Part shown: positions 51,301 through 60,818 of the stretch, piece by piece | Numbering within the stretch: the stretch's first letter is position 1 | Layout: the number at the start of each line of letters is the position of its first letter | Assembly: GCF_020023995.1 (NCBI RefSeq) | Contig: NZ_NRRD01000004.1 | Coordinates: forward strand, 124,001-188,000 | Direction of reading: 5' to 3' | DNA length: 64,000 nucleotides | Source: Rhodobacter sp. TJ_12 | GTDB lineage: Bacteria > Pseudomonadota > Alphaproteobacteria > Rhodobacterales > Rhodobacteraceae | Program-made: the position numbers and the translations under genes | The notes under the pieces: generated by a model | Seen by the model: only the letters and a program-made list of their open reading frames with translations | Database searches by the model: none | Told to the model about the DNA's origin: nothing

Positions 51301-52404
51301 TCACATCGGATCAAGCGCGCGGGCATCATAAGGGTGCCAGCCGATCTTGATCCGCGCGCCCTCGTCCAGTTTGGTCTGGCCAAGGGCATTGCGCGATTTC
51401 ATCACGAATTCCTCGCTTCCCGCAACCTTCATGCGGGTGCGGAAGATATCCCCCATATAAATCACTTCGAGCACTTCGGCGTCGATCATATGGGCGCCTT
51501 CGGGCATCAGTTCGGGCTTGAATTCGACCCGTTCAGGCCGGATCGACACAAGCGTCTTTTGCCCTTTGTGGCGAATGTTGACCGGCGTCGCGTCGATCAG
51601 CTCGCCCGTTTCCAGCCGCACAAGGCATTTCTCGCCGTCCAGTTCTTCAACGGTGCCGGGCAGCTTGTTGTTTTCACCGATGAATTGGGCCACGAAGCTG
51701 TTCTTGGGCTGTTCGTAAAGCTGATCCGGCGGGGCCAATTGCTGAATGCGGCCATCGTTGAACACCGCGACGCGGTCCGACATGGTCAGCGCTTCGCCTT
51801 GGTCGTGGGTCACATAGACCACGGTCAGGCCAAGATTTTCATGCAGGTGCTTGATCTCGAACTGCATATGTTCGCGAAGTTGCTTATCAAGCGCGCCCAA
51901 AGGTTCGTCCATCAACACAAGGCTGGGGTCGAACACCAGCGCGCGCGCCAAGGCGATGCGCTGTTGCTGGCCGCCCGAAAGCTGGGCCGGGCGACGGTTG
52001 GCAAAGGCCCCCATCTGCACCATGTCGAGCGCGCGCATCACTTTGGCCTCGCGCTCGGATTTGCCCATCCCACGGACTTCCAGCGGGAAAGACAGGTTCT
52101 CCCCCACCGTCATATGCGGGAAAAGCGCATAGTTTTGGAACACCATGCCGATCCCGCGTTTGTGCGGCGGCATTTCGTTGATGTTGGTTCCATCAAGCAA
52201 AATCCGTCCGTTCGTCGCCGTCTCAAAGCCTGCCAGCATCATCAGGCAGGTGGTTTTGCCGGACCCTGACGGCCCCAGCATGGTGAGGAATTCACCCTTG
52301 GCGATTGACAGGTTCAGATCTTTCACGACCAGCGTTTCGCCGTCGTAGCTTTTCTGGACATGGTCAAATACGACGAAACCATCGTCGGTCTGTGCAGCGG
52401 TCAA
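51301..52404 (-). CDS. ABC transporter ATP-binding protein (PotA-like)
   Basis: An ATPase with Walker [11 protein letters not shown], signature [15 protein letters not shown] and Walker [13 protein letters not shown], followed by a C-terminal TOBE domain with [11 protein letters not shown] chose the TTG at 52404 (367 residues), as GGGGAG lies 6 bases upstream. Another TTG at 52482 overlaps the stop of the RTX gene and would add 26 unstructured residues. No ATG is available near either. It is first in the operon ATPase-binding protein-permease-permease. Confidence 0.93.
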   Translation of the reverse strand: MTAAQTDDGFVVFDHVQKSYDGETLVVKDLNLSIAKGEFLTMLGPSGSGKTTCLMMLAGFETATNGRILLDGTNINEMPPHKRGIGMVFQNYALFPHMTVGENLSFPLEVRGMGKSEREAKVMRALDMVQMGAFANRRPAQLSGGQQQRIALARALVFDPSLVLMDEPLGALDKQLREHMQFEIKHLHENLGLTVVYVTHDQGEALTMSDRVAVFNDGRIQQLAPPDQLYEQPKNSFVAQFIGENNKLPGTVEELDGEKCLVRLETGELIDATPVNIRHKGQKTLVSIRPERVEFKPELMPEGAHMIDAEVLEVIYMGDIFRTRMKVAGSEEFVMKSRNALGQTKLDEGARIKIGWHPYDARALDPM

Positions 52405-52478
52405 TGCGGGCTCCCCGTGGCTTTTTTGTGGTTCGTTTGCTCCCGTGGCGCTGACTAAAACAGCGCCGTTTGCAGAAT

Positions 52479-55400
52479 TCAACTGTCATTTCCGGCAAGT
52501 CGAAACGTAGGGACCGGTGCGACAGGTTTCGACACAAAACCGTCAAAATACGCCATGTCGCAGGCGCTGCGCGACCAGAGCACGCATGCCCTGCGATCAA
52601 TTTCGCGGCGTCGCAAAAACTTTGCAGCGGGGCGCGAATAGACTTGATCCGGGGCGGCATCCCCCCACAGCACCCCCGCCAACCGGGGCATTGCGCGAAT
52701 CAAATCCACCTGCGCTGCGCGATCAAGGCTGCGCAGCCCCTGCACGCCCGGCCAAAAGCTTTCCACCCAGAGCCCTTCAACCGCAATCAGCGCGTGATGC
52801 GGCAAGAAAAGATGGTGATAAGTCACCCCCTCGTCATGCCGCACCGCCCCGCGCATCCGCCGTGCACCGCCCCAGCCGCAAGCCGCCAAATGCCCTGCAC
52901 GCGCCAAGGCCCCCGCGGCCCCTTCGGGCACAAAAACCCCGTGCAACGCCGAAAGCCGGACCGGCTGGGCATTCCCCAACCGTCCGGCTGCAATTTCAAC
53001 TGGCAGGAGATTCGGGTCGTCATGCATCATTTTTGGGCTTACATGCCGCGATCCCGCCCAAATAACGGGCAACGGCGGCCCCGCTCTTGTATTGACCAAA
53101 TCGCCGGGCTTCAGGCGCTCCACCGGGACCGGCCCGCGCGGCGTGGCAACCCGCGATCCGGCGACCAGACAGGGGATGCCCATCGCATGCAAAACCGGCG
53201 CACTGTCAACGCTGTCCTTCGTGATCCCCAAAAGCGTGACCGTCGTGCCATCGGGAAAGCCCAGCACCGCATTGCCCGAGCCGTCCTGCGTAACAGAGAC
53301 ATCCCAGGTGGTGACCGGATTTGCGCTGAAATCCTGTAGCCCGCTCACATCTAATTGGTCGGTGGTCAGGCTGCCCGCATAGCTCAGGTCAAAATCGGCG
53401 ATGAAATCGGCCCCGTCGCCATCCGCGAATGTATAGGTGTCGGCCCCCGCGCCACCGGTCATCGTATCCGAGCCGGTCCCGCCGATCAGCGTGTCATCGC
53501 CATCATCGCCCGACAGCACATCATCATCGGCACCGCCCCAAATCAGGTCATTGCCCGCACCGCCCGCAATCGTGTCATTGCCCGCATCGCCCGCAAGCGT
53601 TTCGGCCTCGCTGCCGCCGGTAATGGAATCGTTGCCATCGCCACCCGCGATGGAATTGGCACCGGCCCCGGCGGTGATTGTATCGGCCCCCGCACCGCCA
53701 TCGACCGTATCCGCGCCATCGCCGGTGGTGATGCTGTCATCGCCCGCCCCGCCCAGAATCGCGTTGTCCCCCGGCCCGCCCTGGATCGTATCGGCCCCGT
53801 CACCGCCGTCGAGCGTGTCTTTCCCGGTCGTGGTCGAGGCAATCAGCAGGTCATCGCCCGTGCCGCCCGAAATATCGTTTGACCCGGTGCCGCCGATGAT
53901 CGTGTCATTGCCATCGCCGCCCGAAAGCGTGGTGTTGCCCGAGCCGCCATGGATCGAGTCATCGCCCAAGCCCCCATCGACCACATCATTGCCGCTGACG
54001 GTCAGAATCGTGTCATTGCCATCGCCGCCGGTGACCGTGTCGGCGCCAGACCCAGTGGAGATAGAATCGCCATAATCCGAGCCGATGATGACATCGCTGC
54101 CGCCGCCCGCGTCGATATCGACCCCGTCCAAGGCCGTGCTCGCGTCGAAACTATCGGCGAAATCGGTGCCGATGACCTGCTCGATCTCCCAAAAATAATG
54201 GACCGCCGGATCGCCGTCATAGGTGATGGTGCCGGTTTCCCAGCCGGTCCAAGTGACCGTCGCGCCCGCGCCGGACAAGATGATCGTGTCGCTATCGGTG
54301 CCGCCCTCGCCCCCGTAAATAGAGGTGGCGCCATCCCCGAAGCCAAGTAAGAAAGTATCGGCATCGTCGTCGCCGTGCAGTTCGTTCAGACCGGTGCCGC
54401 CGGAAAGCGTATCGCTGCCCGCCGCGCCGTGCAGGGTGTCATTGCCCGCACCGCCCGTGATCAGATCATCGCCGCTATTGGCCCAAACGGAATCGTCCCC
54501 ATCCCCCGCATCGATCGTGTCATTGCCCGCGCCGCCGTCGATCGTGTCATTGCCCGCATCGCCATAAATGAGGTCATCGCCCGCTTCGCCGTAAAGTCTA
54601 TCATCGCCATCGCCCCCGTAGATCGTATCCGATCCGCCCCCGGTATAGACGGTGTCATTGCCACTGCCCGCATCGACGTAATTCGCCCAGGTCGCGGTTT
54701 GCACCCCGCTTAGGTCATCAATGTAGTCGTTGCCGTCACCGCCATAGACGGTGTCTTGACCCATGCCGGAATAGATCGTGTCATCCCCGGTGCCGCCCCG
54801 AATAAGATCATGGCTTGAGCCGCCAATGATACTGTCATTGCCCGCCGCCCCATCAAGCGTGAGGCCCGAACCATCGGCGCCGGCATTAATCGTGTCGCCA
54901 AGGCTTGAACCATAGATCGCCTCGATATTATCGAACTGGACACTGTTTGCGCCCTGATCGGCATGGCCGTCTTCCCAATCGGTGAAGATGACCGAAATCC
55001 CGCCCACTCCGCTGAAATAGCTGAAATCAAGCGTGTCCTCATCCACACCGCCCGCGGTGGTGGTGGTGCCGCCAAAGACCGTGTCATGGCCCCAGTTCGC
55101 TTCGAAATAGAAGCGGTCGGCATCGGCATCGCCGTAAAGGATGTCGTCGCCGGTGTTGCCTGCAATGCTATCAGCCCCGTCGCCGCCGCGCACCGTGTCA
55201 CTGCCAGCGCCCGCCAAAATGACATCTGTGCCCGCGCCACCCTCTATGCTGTCATTGCCATTGCCCCCCTCGATCCAGTCATTGCCGGTGCCACCAAGGA
55301 GCGTGTCATTGCCGTCTTCGCCAAAAATCGTGTCATTATCGGCGCCGCCATCGACATAATCATTGCCATACCCGGAATAGATCGTGTCATTGCCTGCATC

Positions 55401-56111
55401 GCCATAGATCGTGTCGTTCCAGACATAGCCGGTGGAGCCTGCGTAATCGTCGATGTAATCATTGCCATCGCCGCCGTGGACCTCGTCACCACCGGTGCCG
55501 TATTCGATAGAATCGTTGCCTGCCCCTCCATAGATCGTATCTGACCCGGCGCCGGCGTTGATCGTATCGTTGCCCCCGGCGGTGGTGATCGTGTCATCCC
55601 CCGCCCCCGCAAGGATCGAGTCGTTGTAATCCCCGCCCTCGATCGTATTGGCCAGATCCGGATCAAAGCTCATCGAGGCGAGCGAGACATAGGTCGGCCC
55701 ATCGGTTACATCGGGCATTGAGGTCACGTGATAGGTGACACCGGGCGTCAGTGGGGCCGTGGCGACCTGCCCCACCACGACGCCATTAATTTCCAACACA
55801 TAAAGCGTGATCGTAGCGCCATCCGGCGCGGTGAACACCGCGGCCTGCTCGGCGTAGATCCGCCCCGAGGTCAGCAGTGTGCCAGTGGCATCATAGATAT
55901 CGGCGTTTTGCGTGAAATCGTTGCCGATTTCATCATTGGTGCTGTCGCCTTCAAGATTGGTGCCCTCGTCGTCGATCACGAAGGTCAGGCGCGAGGTATC
56001 GTAGTCCCAACTGGGGTCGATCATGAAGTTCGACCCGGTTGTGAGGGTAGACCCGCCCCCCTCGATCAGGATCTGCGCTTCATCAAAGCCTTGTATCGTG
56101 TAGATCGCCAC
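52479..56111 (-). CDS. Large RTX-repeat protein with C-terminal Hint domain
   Basis: A 1210-residue protein, from a GTG at 56111 (MAIYTIQGF; the frame continues upstream but no better start is seen). Residues about 1-155 form a beta-rich N-terminal part. About 158-920 is a long series of calcium-binding nonapeptides of the G-G-x-G-x-D type, interrupted by two or three non-repeat blocks (near 330-380, 600-640). From Cys981 (IPCLVAGSRVATPRGPVPVE) the sequence becomes a Hint domain, the self-processing fold of hedgehog and inteins. Calcium-dependent folding outside the cell is expected. No type I secretion genes are near, and a 230-residue Hint end replaces the usual secretion tail. Function is unknown. 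Confidence 0.9.
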   Translation of the reverse strand: MAIYTIQGFDEAQILIEGGGSTLTTGSNFMIDPSWDYDTSRLTFVIDDEGTNLEGDSTNDEIGNDFTQNADIYDATGTLLTSGRIYAEQAAVFTAPDGATITLYVLEINGVVVGQVATAPLTPGVTYHVTSMPDVTDGPTYVSLASMSFDPDLANTIEGGDYNDSILAGAGDDTITTAGGNDTINAGAGSDTIYGGAGNDSIEYGTGGDEVHGGDGNDYIDDYAGSTGYVWNDTIYGDAGNDTIYSGYGNDYVDGGADNDTIFGEDGNDTLLGGTGNDWIEGGNGNDSIEGGAGTDVILAGAGSDTVRGGDGADSIAGNTGDDILYGDADADRFYFEANWGHDTVFGGTTTTAGGVDEDTLDFSYFSGVGGISVIFTDWEDGHADQGANSVQFDNIEAIYGSSLGDTINAGADGSGLTLDGAAGNDSIIGGSSHDLIRGGTGDDTIYSGMGQDTVYGGDGNDYIDDLSGVQTATWANYVDAGSGNDTVYTGGGSDTIYGGDGDDRLYGEAGDDLIYGDAGNDTIDGGAGNDTIDAGDGDDSVWANSGDDLITGGAGNDTLHGAAGSDTLSGGTGLNELHGDDDADTFLLGFGDGATSIYGGEGGTDSDTIILSGAGATVTWTGWETGTITYDGDPAVHYFWEIEQVIGTDFADSFDASTALDGVDIDAGGGSDVIIGSDYGDSISTGSGADTVTGGDGNDTILTVSGNDVVDGGLGDDSIHGGSGNTTLSGGDGNDTIIGGTGSNDISGGTGDDLLIASTTTGKDTLDGGDGADTIQGGPGDNAILGGAGDDSITTGDGADTVDGGAGADTITAGAGANSIAGGDGNDSITGGSEAETLAGDAGNDTIAGGAGNDLIWGGADDDVLSGDDGDDTLIGGTGSDTMTGGAGADTYTFADGDGADFIADFDLSYAGSLTTDQLDVSGLQDFSANPVTTWDVSVTQDGSGNAVLGFPDGTTVTLLGITKDSVDSAPVLHAMGIPCLVAGSRVATPRGPVPVERLKPGDLVNTRAGPPLPVIWAGSRHVSPKMMHDDPNLLPVEIAAGRLGNAQPVRLSALHGVFVPEGAAGALARAGHLAACGWGGARRMRGAVRHDEGVTYHHLFLPHHALIAVEGLWVESFWPGVQGLRSLDRAAQVDLIRAMPRLAGVLWGDAAPDQVYSRPAAKFLRRREIDRRACVLWSRSACDMAYFDGFVSKPVAPVPTFRLAGNDS

Positions 56112-56408
56112 GGCCCTTGCCCCATGCCTGACGCGCCGCATGCGCGGAGTCACCCAAGCTCAGGAACACATAAACTGCTAAATCTCCGGTTAAGCCCGGC
56201 AAGGCAGGATTTTCCATTTAACGAAGAATCTGAGCGAATTCGGAAACGCTTCTCGCGCCGAAAGCGCCTTGCCGTCGCCGGTCCGGAAACCGCTTGGCAT
56301 ATGGGCACAAACCAAAAGGATATAAGACAGGCACAGGCGCGCAAACGGGCAAGGGCAGAAAAGACGAAACCCGGAGCTTGCGCCCCGGGCTTACGGCCAT
56401 CCGGCCAG

Positions 56409-56495
56409 TGGTGCGGTTGAGAAGACTCGAACTTCCACGGGAGTTACCCCACAGCGACCTCAACGCTGCGCGTCTACCAATTCCGCCACAACCGC
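56409..56495 (-). tRNA. tRNA-Leu (anticodon GAG)
   Basis: The 87-base gene has acceptor arms GCGGTTG and CAACCGC, an anticodon stem CAGCG / CGCTG with loop TTGAGGT, a long variable arm, TTCGAGT in the T-arm, and encoded CCA. The long variable arm and the D-arm sequence fit leucine. Confidence 0.96.
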
Positions 56496-56745
56496 ACGTT
56501 TTGGCTTGGTGAGGGGCGTTTAGCCGAGCCTGCGGCGAATGAAAAGCCCCATTTTGACGCTTTGAACAATTCGGGTGAAAATTTCTTGTCGCAGGCTTTG
56601 GCCGGGGCCGCAGATCACGCAACTGGCGGGTTTCGCAACAGCCTTGCCAAGGCTGCCGCTGCGGTTTTGCCCAGATCCCAATTCCCCGCCCGAACGCACA
56701 AGGGGCGCCGTAGCGCCCCCCCGCAAACGGTCTAAATGCGCCCGA

Positions 56746-58575
56746 TCAGGGTTGCGCGGGCAGCTTGGACGAGCCCTGCGCCACAAGATTTGCGGCCCCG
56801 GCGGCAAAGCTGGCCAGGCCGGAAATCCCGCCCGCGGCAGATTTGGTCGAGATCGTGCCCGCCGAAGCCGAGGCCGGGATCGCCGTTTCCGTCGGGGCCG
56901 GGCTGCTGGGCGCGGTGACCGGCACCGGCAAGAGCGGCACCGCCGTCGCGCGCCCATTGAGCGCCATCGACGCTTTCTTGATCAAGCTGGCCCGGTCGGG
57001 CTGTTCGGGCAAGAACACCGGGGTCTGACCGACTGACAGCGCATCCGCGCTCAGCCCATACCAATCCAGCGCCAAATCGGGATGTTTCTCGATCCCGACG
57101 CCCGCGGTCAGGTGGTGGCCCAGCATTTCCGCATAGACCATCTGCCCCGTCCCGGCGAGCACCAGCGCCGAGGCAATCGCCATCTCCGCCTCGTCCAGCC
57201 CATAGCCGATCGACAGGCAAACCTTGGAGGTGGAGATCAGTTGATCCTCGGCCATGCCCGATTGCCCGATCCAGCCTTGGATCGAGGCGACCATGTCATC
57301 GCGCGGGGTGGTGGTCAGCTTGGCGACCTGATCTTTCAGCGCGGCGCTAAAGCCCCGGCATTGCGTGGCGATTTGCTCGGGCGTGAAGCCTTGGATCTGC
57401 GCGGCCAGCGCGTCGCCATCAGCCTTCGCGGCCGCCGAAACGGCACAGAATTGTTCGCCCAACGCCTGCGCCGGGTCCGACATCGCCGCGACCGTTTGCA
57501 GCCCGCCATTGGACCCCGATTTTGCGTTCACGCCCGCGCAATAGCGCGCAAGTGTCAGTTTCGGCGCTGCCATGGCCGAGCCGAAGCTGGGCATCGTCGG
57601 CGCCGGCGCAGGCGTGGTGGCCGCCGCAAAACTGGGCATCGCCGAGGCCGGGGCCGGGGCTGTGGGTTGGGCCGCCATCATCGTATTGGGCAGCGCGGCG
57701 CCGGGGCTTGGCATCGGCACCGCCGGATTGGTCGCCATCGTGCCGCCGCCTTTCACTTCGCACAGCCCGTGACGGCAGGCGAAAGAGGCCGGGGTCGCAT
57801 TGGCCACCTGAAAGTCATTACGCTGATAGCCCTGCGGCGTTGACGCAAAGACCCGCACCGTGCAGGCGGGGCCATTGCACCAAAAGCCCGACCCGGTGAC
57901 CGAGGTATCGATCATGTAATCGGTCCGGCCATCGGCGTTCATATCGGCCAGTTGCACAAAGCCCGCGCGCTGCAAAAGCTGCTCGGGCTCGACATTGGTG
58001 TTGCGCGCGATTTCAAACACGGCTTCGGACACTTCGGGCGGCAGACCGCCGATCGTGCCCCCCGAGTAGCCCCCCGCATAGCCGGTATGGGCGGTGCCCC
58101 CCATCATTTCATCGCGCTGCGCCAAAAGCATGCCGCGCACGCCTTGCGGGCTGCGGGCGATGGTGCTTTGCACTTGCGGGCCGCCCAATTGCGCGCGGTT
58201 GTAGGCGGTGACAAGGATATTGCGCTCCATCTCGGTCAGTTGCCCGGTGGCCGGATAACCCAGAAGCGCTTGATATTGCGAGATCGCCGCGCGTGATCTT
58301 TTGCCCAGAACGCCATCGGCGGTGCCCACGGGATACCCGAAATAATTGAGCGAATTCTGCACTTCGCGGTTTTGCTCCCGCTGGGCCGACGACATGGTAG
58401 AGCGGCGCGTCGTGGTGCGGCGGGGCGACCGGTTGGCCTCATTGACAATGGCCGCCCCGATCATCCCGCCGATCAGGCCGCCAACCACATCGCCGCCGCC
58501 CGCCAAAACGGGCGTGCCGCCGGTAACCCCCACACTCAAGGCAACAATGCTTGTAAGGAGATGACGCGCTTTCAT
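56746..58575 (-). CDS. Secreted peptidoglycan-binding-domain protein
   Basis: The start is ATG 58575 with GGAGG 5 bases upstream, giving 609 residues. A signal peptide ends near TPVLAGG (about residue 27), and glycine-zipper-like GGLIGGMIGAAIVN follows. EVQNSLNYFGYPVGTADGVLG, read in parts around residue 70, is a PGBD-1 peptidoglycan-binding repeat (ending ISQYQALLGYPATG). A middle region has LADMNADGRTDYMID, which looks like an EF-hand-like or FG-GAP calcium loop. Pro/Ala-rich linkers surround a helical C-terminal part. It is divergent from lipB. No catalytic domain is recognised. Confidence 0.8.
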   Translation of the reverse strand: MKARHLLTSIVALSVGVTGGTPVLAGGGDVVGGLIGGMIGAAIVNEANRSPRRTTTRRSTMSSAQREQNREVQNSLNYFGYPVGTADGVLGKRSRAAISQYQALLGYPATGQLTEMERNILVTAYNRAQLGGPQVQSTIARSPQGVRGMLLAQRDEMMGGTAHTGYAGGYSGGTIGGLPPEVSEAVFEIARNTNVEPEQLLQRAGFVQLADMNADGRTDYMIDTSVTGSGFWCNGPACTVRVFASTPQGYQRNDFQVANATPASFACRHGLCEVKGGGTMATNPAVPMPSPGAALPNTMMAAQPTAPAPASAMPSFAAATTPAPAPTMPSFGSAMAAPKLTLARYCAGVNAKSGSNGGLQTVAAMSDPAQALGEQFCAVSAAAKADGDALAAQIQGFTPEQIATQCRGFSAALKDQVAKLTTTPRDDMVASIQGWIGQSGMAEDQLISTSKVCLSIGYGLDEAEMAIASALVLAGTGQMVYAEMLGHHLTAGVGIEKHPDLALDWYGLSADALSVGQTPVFLPEQPDRASLIKKASMALNGRATAVPLLPVPVTAPSSPAPTETAIPASASAGTISTKSAAGGISGLASFAAGAANLVAQGSSKLPAQP

Positions 58576-58716
58576 AATGTCCTCCGATTCCGGGGCAAAG
58601 CCCGTAAGCGATGCCGTCAAGACCGCATCGCGATAAAACTCCCGTGAGTTTTCGCCCGAATCGGGCTTGAGGCAAGGTTTTTGTCGCTCTAACACCCAAA
58701 AGAACAGGAGCCAGAC

Positions 58717-59382
58717 ATGCCAGAATGGATAAAATCCGACCGACCCGTCGCCTATGAGGACGCGCTTGCTTTCATGGAGGCACGGGTGGCCGCGATTGCG
58801 GCGGGCACCGCCGACGAGGCGATCTGGCTGCTGGAACACCCTCCGCTTTATACGGCGGGCACTTCGGCGCGGCAGGCGGATCTGGTCGATCCCGACCGGT
58901 TTCCGGTTTATGAGGCCGGGCGCGGCGGGCAATATACCTATCACGGGCCGGGCCAGCGCATTGTCTATGTGATGTTGGATCTGAACAAGCGCGGTCGCGA
59001 TGTGCGCTGTTTCGTGCGCGCGCTGGAGGCTTGGGTGATCGCCGCTCTGGCCGAATTCAACGTCACCGGCGAAATCCGCGAGGGGCGCGTGGGCGTCTGG
59101 GTGCAGCGGCCCGAAAAGGGGCTGCAAGCCGATGGCAGCCCGCGCGAAGACAAGATTGCCGCGATCGGGGTAAAATTGCGCCGCTGGGTCAGCTTTCACG
59201 GAATTTCGATCAATGTTGACCCGGAGCTAGAGCATTTTTCCGGCATCGTGCCCTGCGGCATTCGCGAACATGGCGTGACCTCGCTTGTGGATCTGGGGCT
59301 GCCAGTCACGCTGGAAGACCTTGACGTGGCACTAGAGACCACCTTTGCCGCAGCCTTTGCACGCGCGTGCGTCCAACCTTAG
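58717..59382 (+). CDS. lipB: Lipoyl(octanoyl) transferase
   Basis: LipB moves octanoate from acyl-carrier protein to lipoyl domains, the first step in lipoate assembly. [16 protein letters not shown] is the family signature. [19 protein letters not shown] contains the active-site Lys, and [16 protein letters not shown] the nucleophilic Cys. At 221 residues the length is normal. The start is ATG 58717 with ACAGGAG upstream. It is divergent from the peptidoglycan-binding protein. Confidence 0.96.
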   Translation: MPEWIKSDRPVAYEDALAFMEARVAAIAAGTADEAIWLLEHPPLYTAGTSARQADLVDPDRFPVYEAGRGGQYTYHGPGQRIVYVMLDLNKRGRDVRCFVRALEAWVIAALAEFNVTGEIREGRVGVWVQRPEKGLQADGSPREDKIAAIGVKLRRWVSFHGISINVDPELEHFSGIVPCGIREHGVTSLVDLGLPVTLEDLDVALETTFAAAFARACVQP

Positions 59383-59543
59383 CGCAACATAGCCCCCGGC
59401 GTGCCAAGCCCCGGCACGACAGTTGCATAACACGGATGTGACGAGGCCGTTGACCTTGGCCGCGCAATTTGAACAGATAGGGCCGCGCCTTTCATGGGGC
59501 GCAACAAACGATCCTGCCCGGCAACCTCGTGGTAACGGAATTT

Positions 59544-59555
59544 TGTGCATGCACA
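59544..59555. promoter_or_regulatory. Perfect palindrome upstream of cycA
   Basis: TGTGCATGCACA is a perfect 12-bp palindrome about 120 bp upstream of the cytochrome c2 gene, with ATTTTG and CAAAAT around it. It may be an operator. TACTAAT 9 bases downstream could be a -10 element. Confidence 0.4.
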
Positions 59556-59675
59556 GCAAAATGTACTAATGTGAGATGCGCGACCTTTTGCCCTGTGGTA
59601 AGGGGAATACCGGGCACAAAGACTGCCTTTCGATCCCGGGCGCTCCGGGCAAGCAAACAGACCAAGGAACCAGCG

Positions 59676-60092
59676 ATGAAGATCAGCCTCTATGCCACCC
59701 TCGCCGCGCTCGCTCTGGCCACGCCCGCGCTGGCCGAGGGCGATGCCGCCGTTGGCGAAAAAGAATTCACCAAGTGCAAAACCTGCCACTCGATCACCGC
59801 GCCTGACGGCACCGATATCGTCAAAGGCGGCAAGGTCGGCCCGAACCTCTATGGCGTGATCGGTCGTCAAGCCGGCAGCTACCCGGATTTCCGCTACAAA
59901 GATTCGATCGTCGAACTGGGCGAAAGCGGCTTTGTCTGGACCGCGGAAGAAATCGCCGTCTACATGCAAGACCCGACCGCCTTCTTGAAAGAAAAGACCG
60001 GCAACAAGCGTGCGCGCTCGGGCATGACCCACAAGCAAAACAAAAACCAAGAAGACATCGTCGCCTTCTTGGCCTCGGTCGTCACCGAATAA
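59676..60092 (+). CDS. cycA: Cytochrome c2
   Basis: A soluble periplasmic electron carrier of 138 residues. The signal peptide ends ATPALAEG (about residue 20). The heme-binding motif is Cys34-x-x-Cys37-His38 (CKTCH), and the likely axial Met is Met117 in RSGMTHK. The overall sequence closely follows the Rhodobacter capsulatus cytochrome c2, including GPNLYGVIGR and YKDSIVELG. It carries electrons from the bc1 complex to the photosynthetic reaction centre or to oxidases. A strong terminator follows. Confidence 0.95.
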   Translation: MKISLYATLAALALATPALAEGDAAVGEKEFTKCKTCHSITAPDGTDIVKGGKVGPNLYGVIGRQAGSYPDFRYKDSIVELGESGFVWTAEEIAVYMQDPTAFLKEKTGNKRARSGMTHKQNKNQEDIVAFLASVVTE

Positions 60093-60122
60093 GACATTTC
60101 TTGAGGCAATCGCCTTGTGAGA

Positions 60123-60155
60123 GGCCCGGTCGGATCACCGACCGGGCCTTTTCTT
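60123..60155 (+). terminator. Intrinsic terminator after cycA
   Basis: GGCCCGGTCGG and CCGACCGGGCC form a perfect 11-bp stem with a 4-base loop, followed by TTTTCTT. It ends the single-gene cycA transcript. Confidence 0.92.
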
Positions 60156-60197
60156 ATCCGCGCCGCATCGGCACCCGTGCCGAGACCGGCCCAAGCT

Positions 60198-60656
60198 TTA
60201 GCCGAGCCGCGCCTTGACCATTGGCCCGACCGCGCCGAAATCCATTTGCCCCGTATGGGCGGATTTCAACTCTGCCATCACCCGGCCCATATCGCGGATC
60301 GAGCTGGCGCCCAGCTTTTCGATCGCAGCGGTGATCGCGGCGTCAACCTCTTCGGCGGTCAGTTGGCGTGGCAGAAATTCCTCGATCACCGCGATCTCGG
60401 CCAATTCCTTTTCCGCCAGTTCCAACCGCCCGCCTTCCTCGTAGGCGCGCGCCGATTCCTGACGCTGCTTCACCATTTTGCCCAGAATCGCCAAGATCTC
60501 GGCATCGCCCACGCTTGAGCCATCGCCTTCGGCCCGCAATGCAATCTCGCGATCCTTGATCGCCGCATTGATCAGCCGCAGGGTCGACAGCCGCACCGCC
60601 TCCTTGGCCTTCATCGCCTCTTTCAGCGCCGATGCCAGCTTTTCGCGCATGCCCAT
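60198..60656 (-). CDS. GatB/YqeY-domain protein
   Basis: A 152-residue helical protein of the YqeY family, which resembles the tail domain of the amidotransferase subunit GatB. The sequence starts MGMREKLASALKEAMKAKE, and RLSTLRLINAAIKDREIA follows. EEFLPRQLTAEEVDAAI lies in the middle, and KSAHTGQMDFGAVGPMVKARL is the C-terminal small domain. Its role in tRNA-related work is presumed. It is divergent from carA, and in many alphaproteobacteria the two genes are neighbours in this way. Confidence 0.93.
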   Translation of the reverse strand: MGMREKLASALKEAMKAKEAVRLSTLRLINAAIKDREIALRAEGDGSSVGDAEILAILGKMVKQRQESARAYEEGGRLELAEKELAEIAVIEEFLPRQLTAEEVDAAITAAIEKLGASSIRDMGRVMAELKSAHTGQMDFGAVGPMVKARLG

Positions 60657-60818
60657 GTCCTGCTCAGTTTGAACCAGCCGTCACCTTAGCCTGAAGCCCG
60701 CCGCCATACAACCGCGACAAATTATTGATTTCATTGAATTTCCTCTTTTTCCCAAAAGCCTTGACGCCCTCGGCGCCGAACCGTAGGTTCAGCCGAATTT
60801 TGCCCCGGGAGTCGCGCC

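Noticed and set aside
52405-52482. TTG at 52482 as the start of the PotA-like ATPase
   Set aside because: It overlaps the RTX stop and gives an unstructured extension, while TTG 52404 has GGGGAG at ideal spacing. It is not fully excluded.
53400-55670. CRISPR-like or tandem DNA repeat array
   Set aside because: The repeats are degenerate 27-bp units encoding RTX nonapeptides in one open frame, with no spacers.
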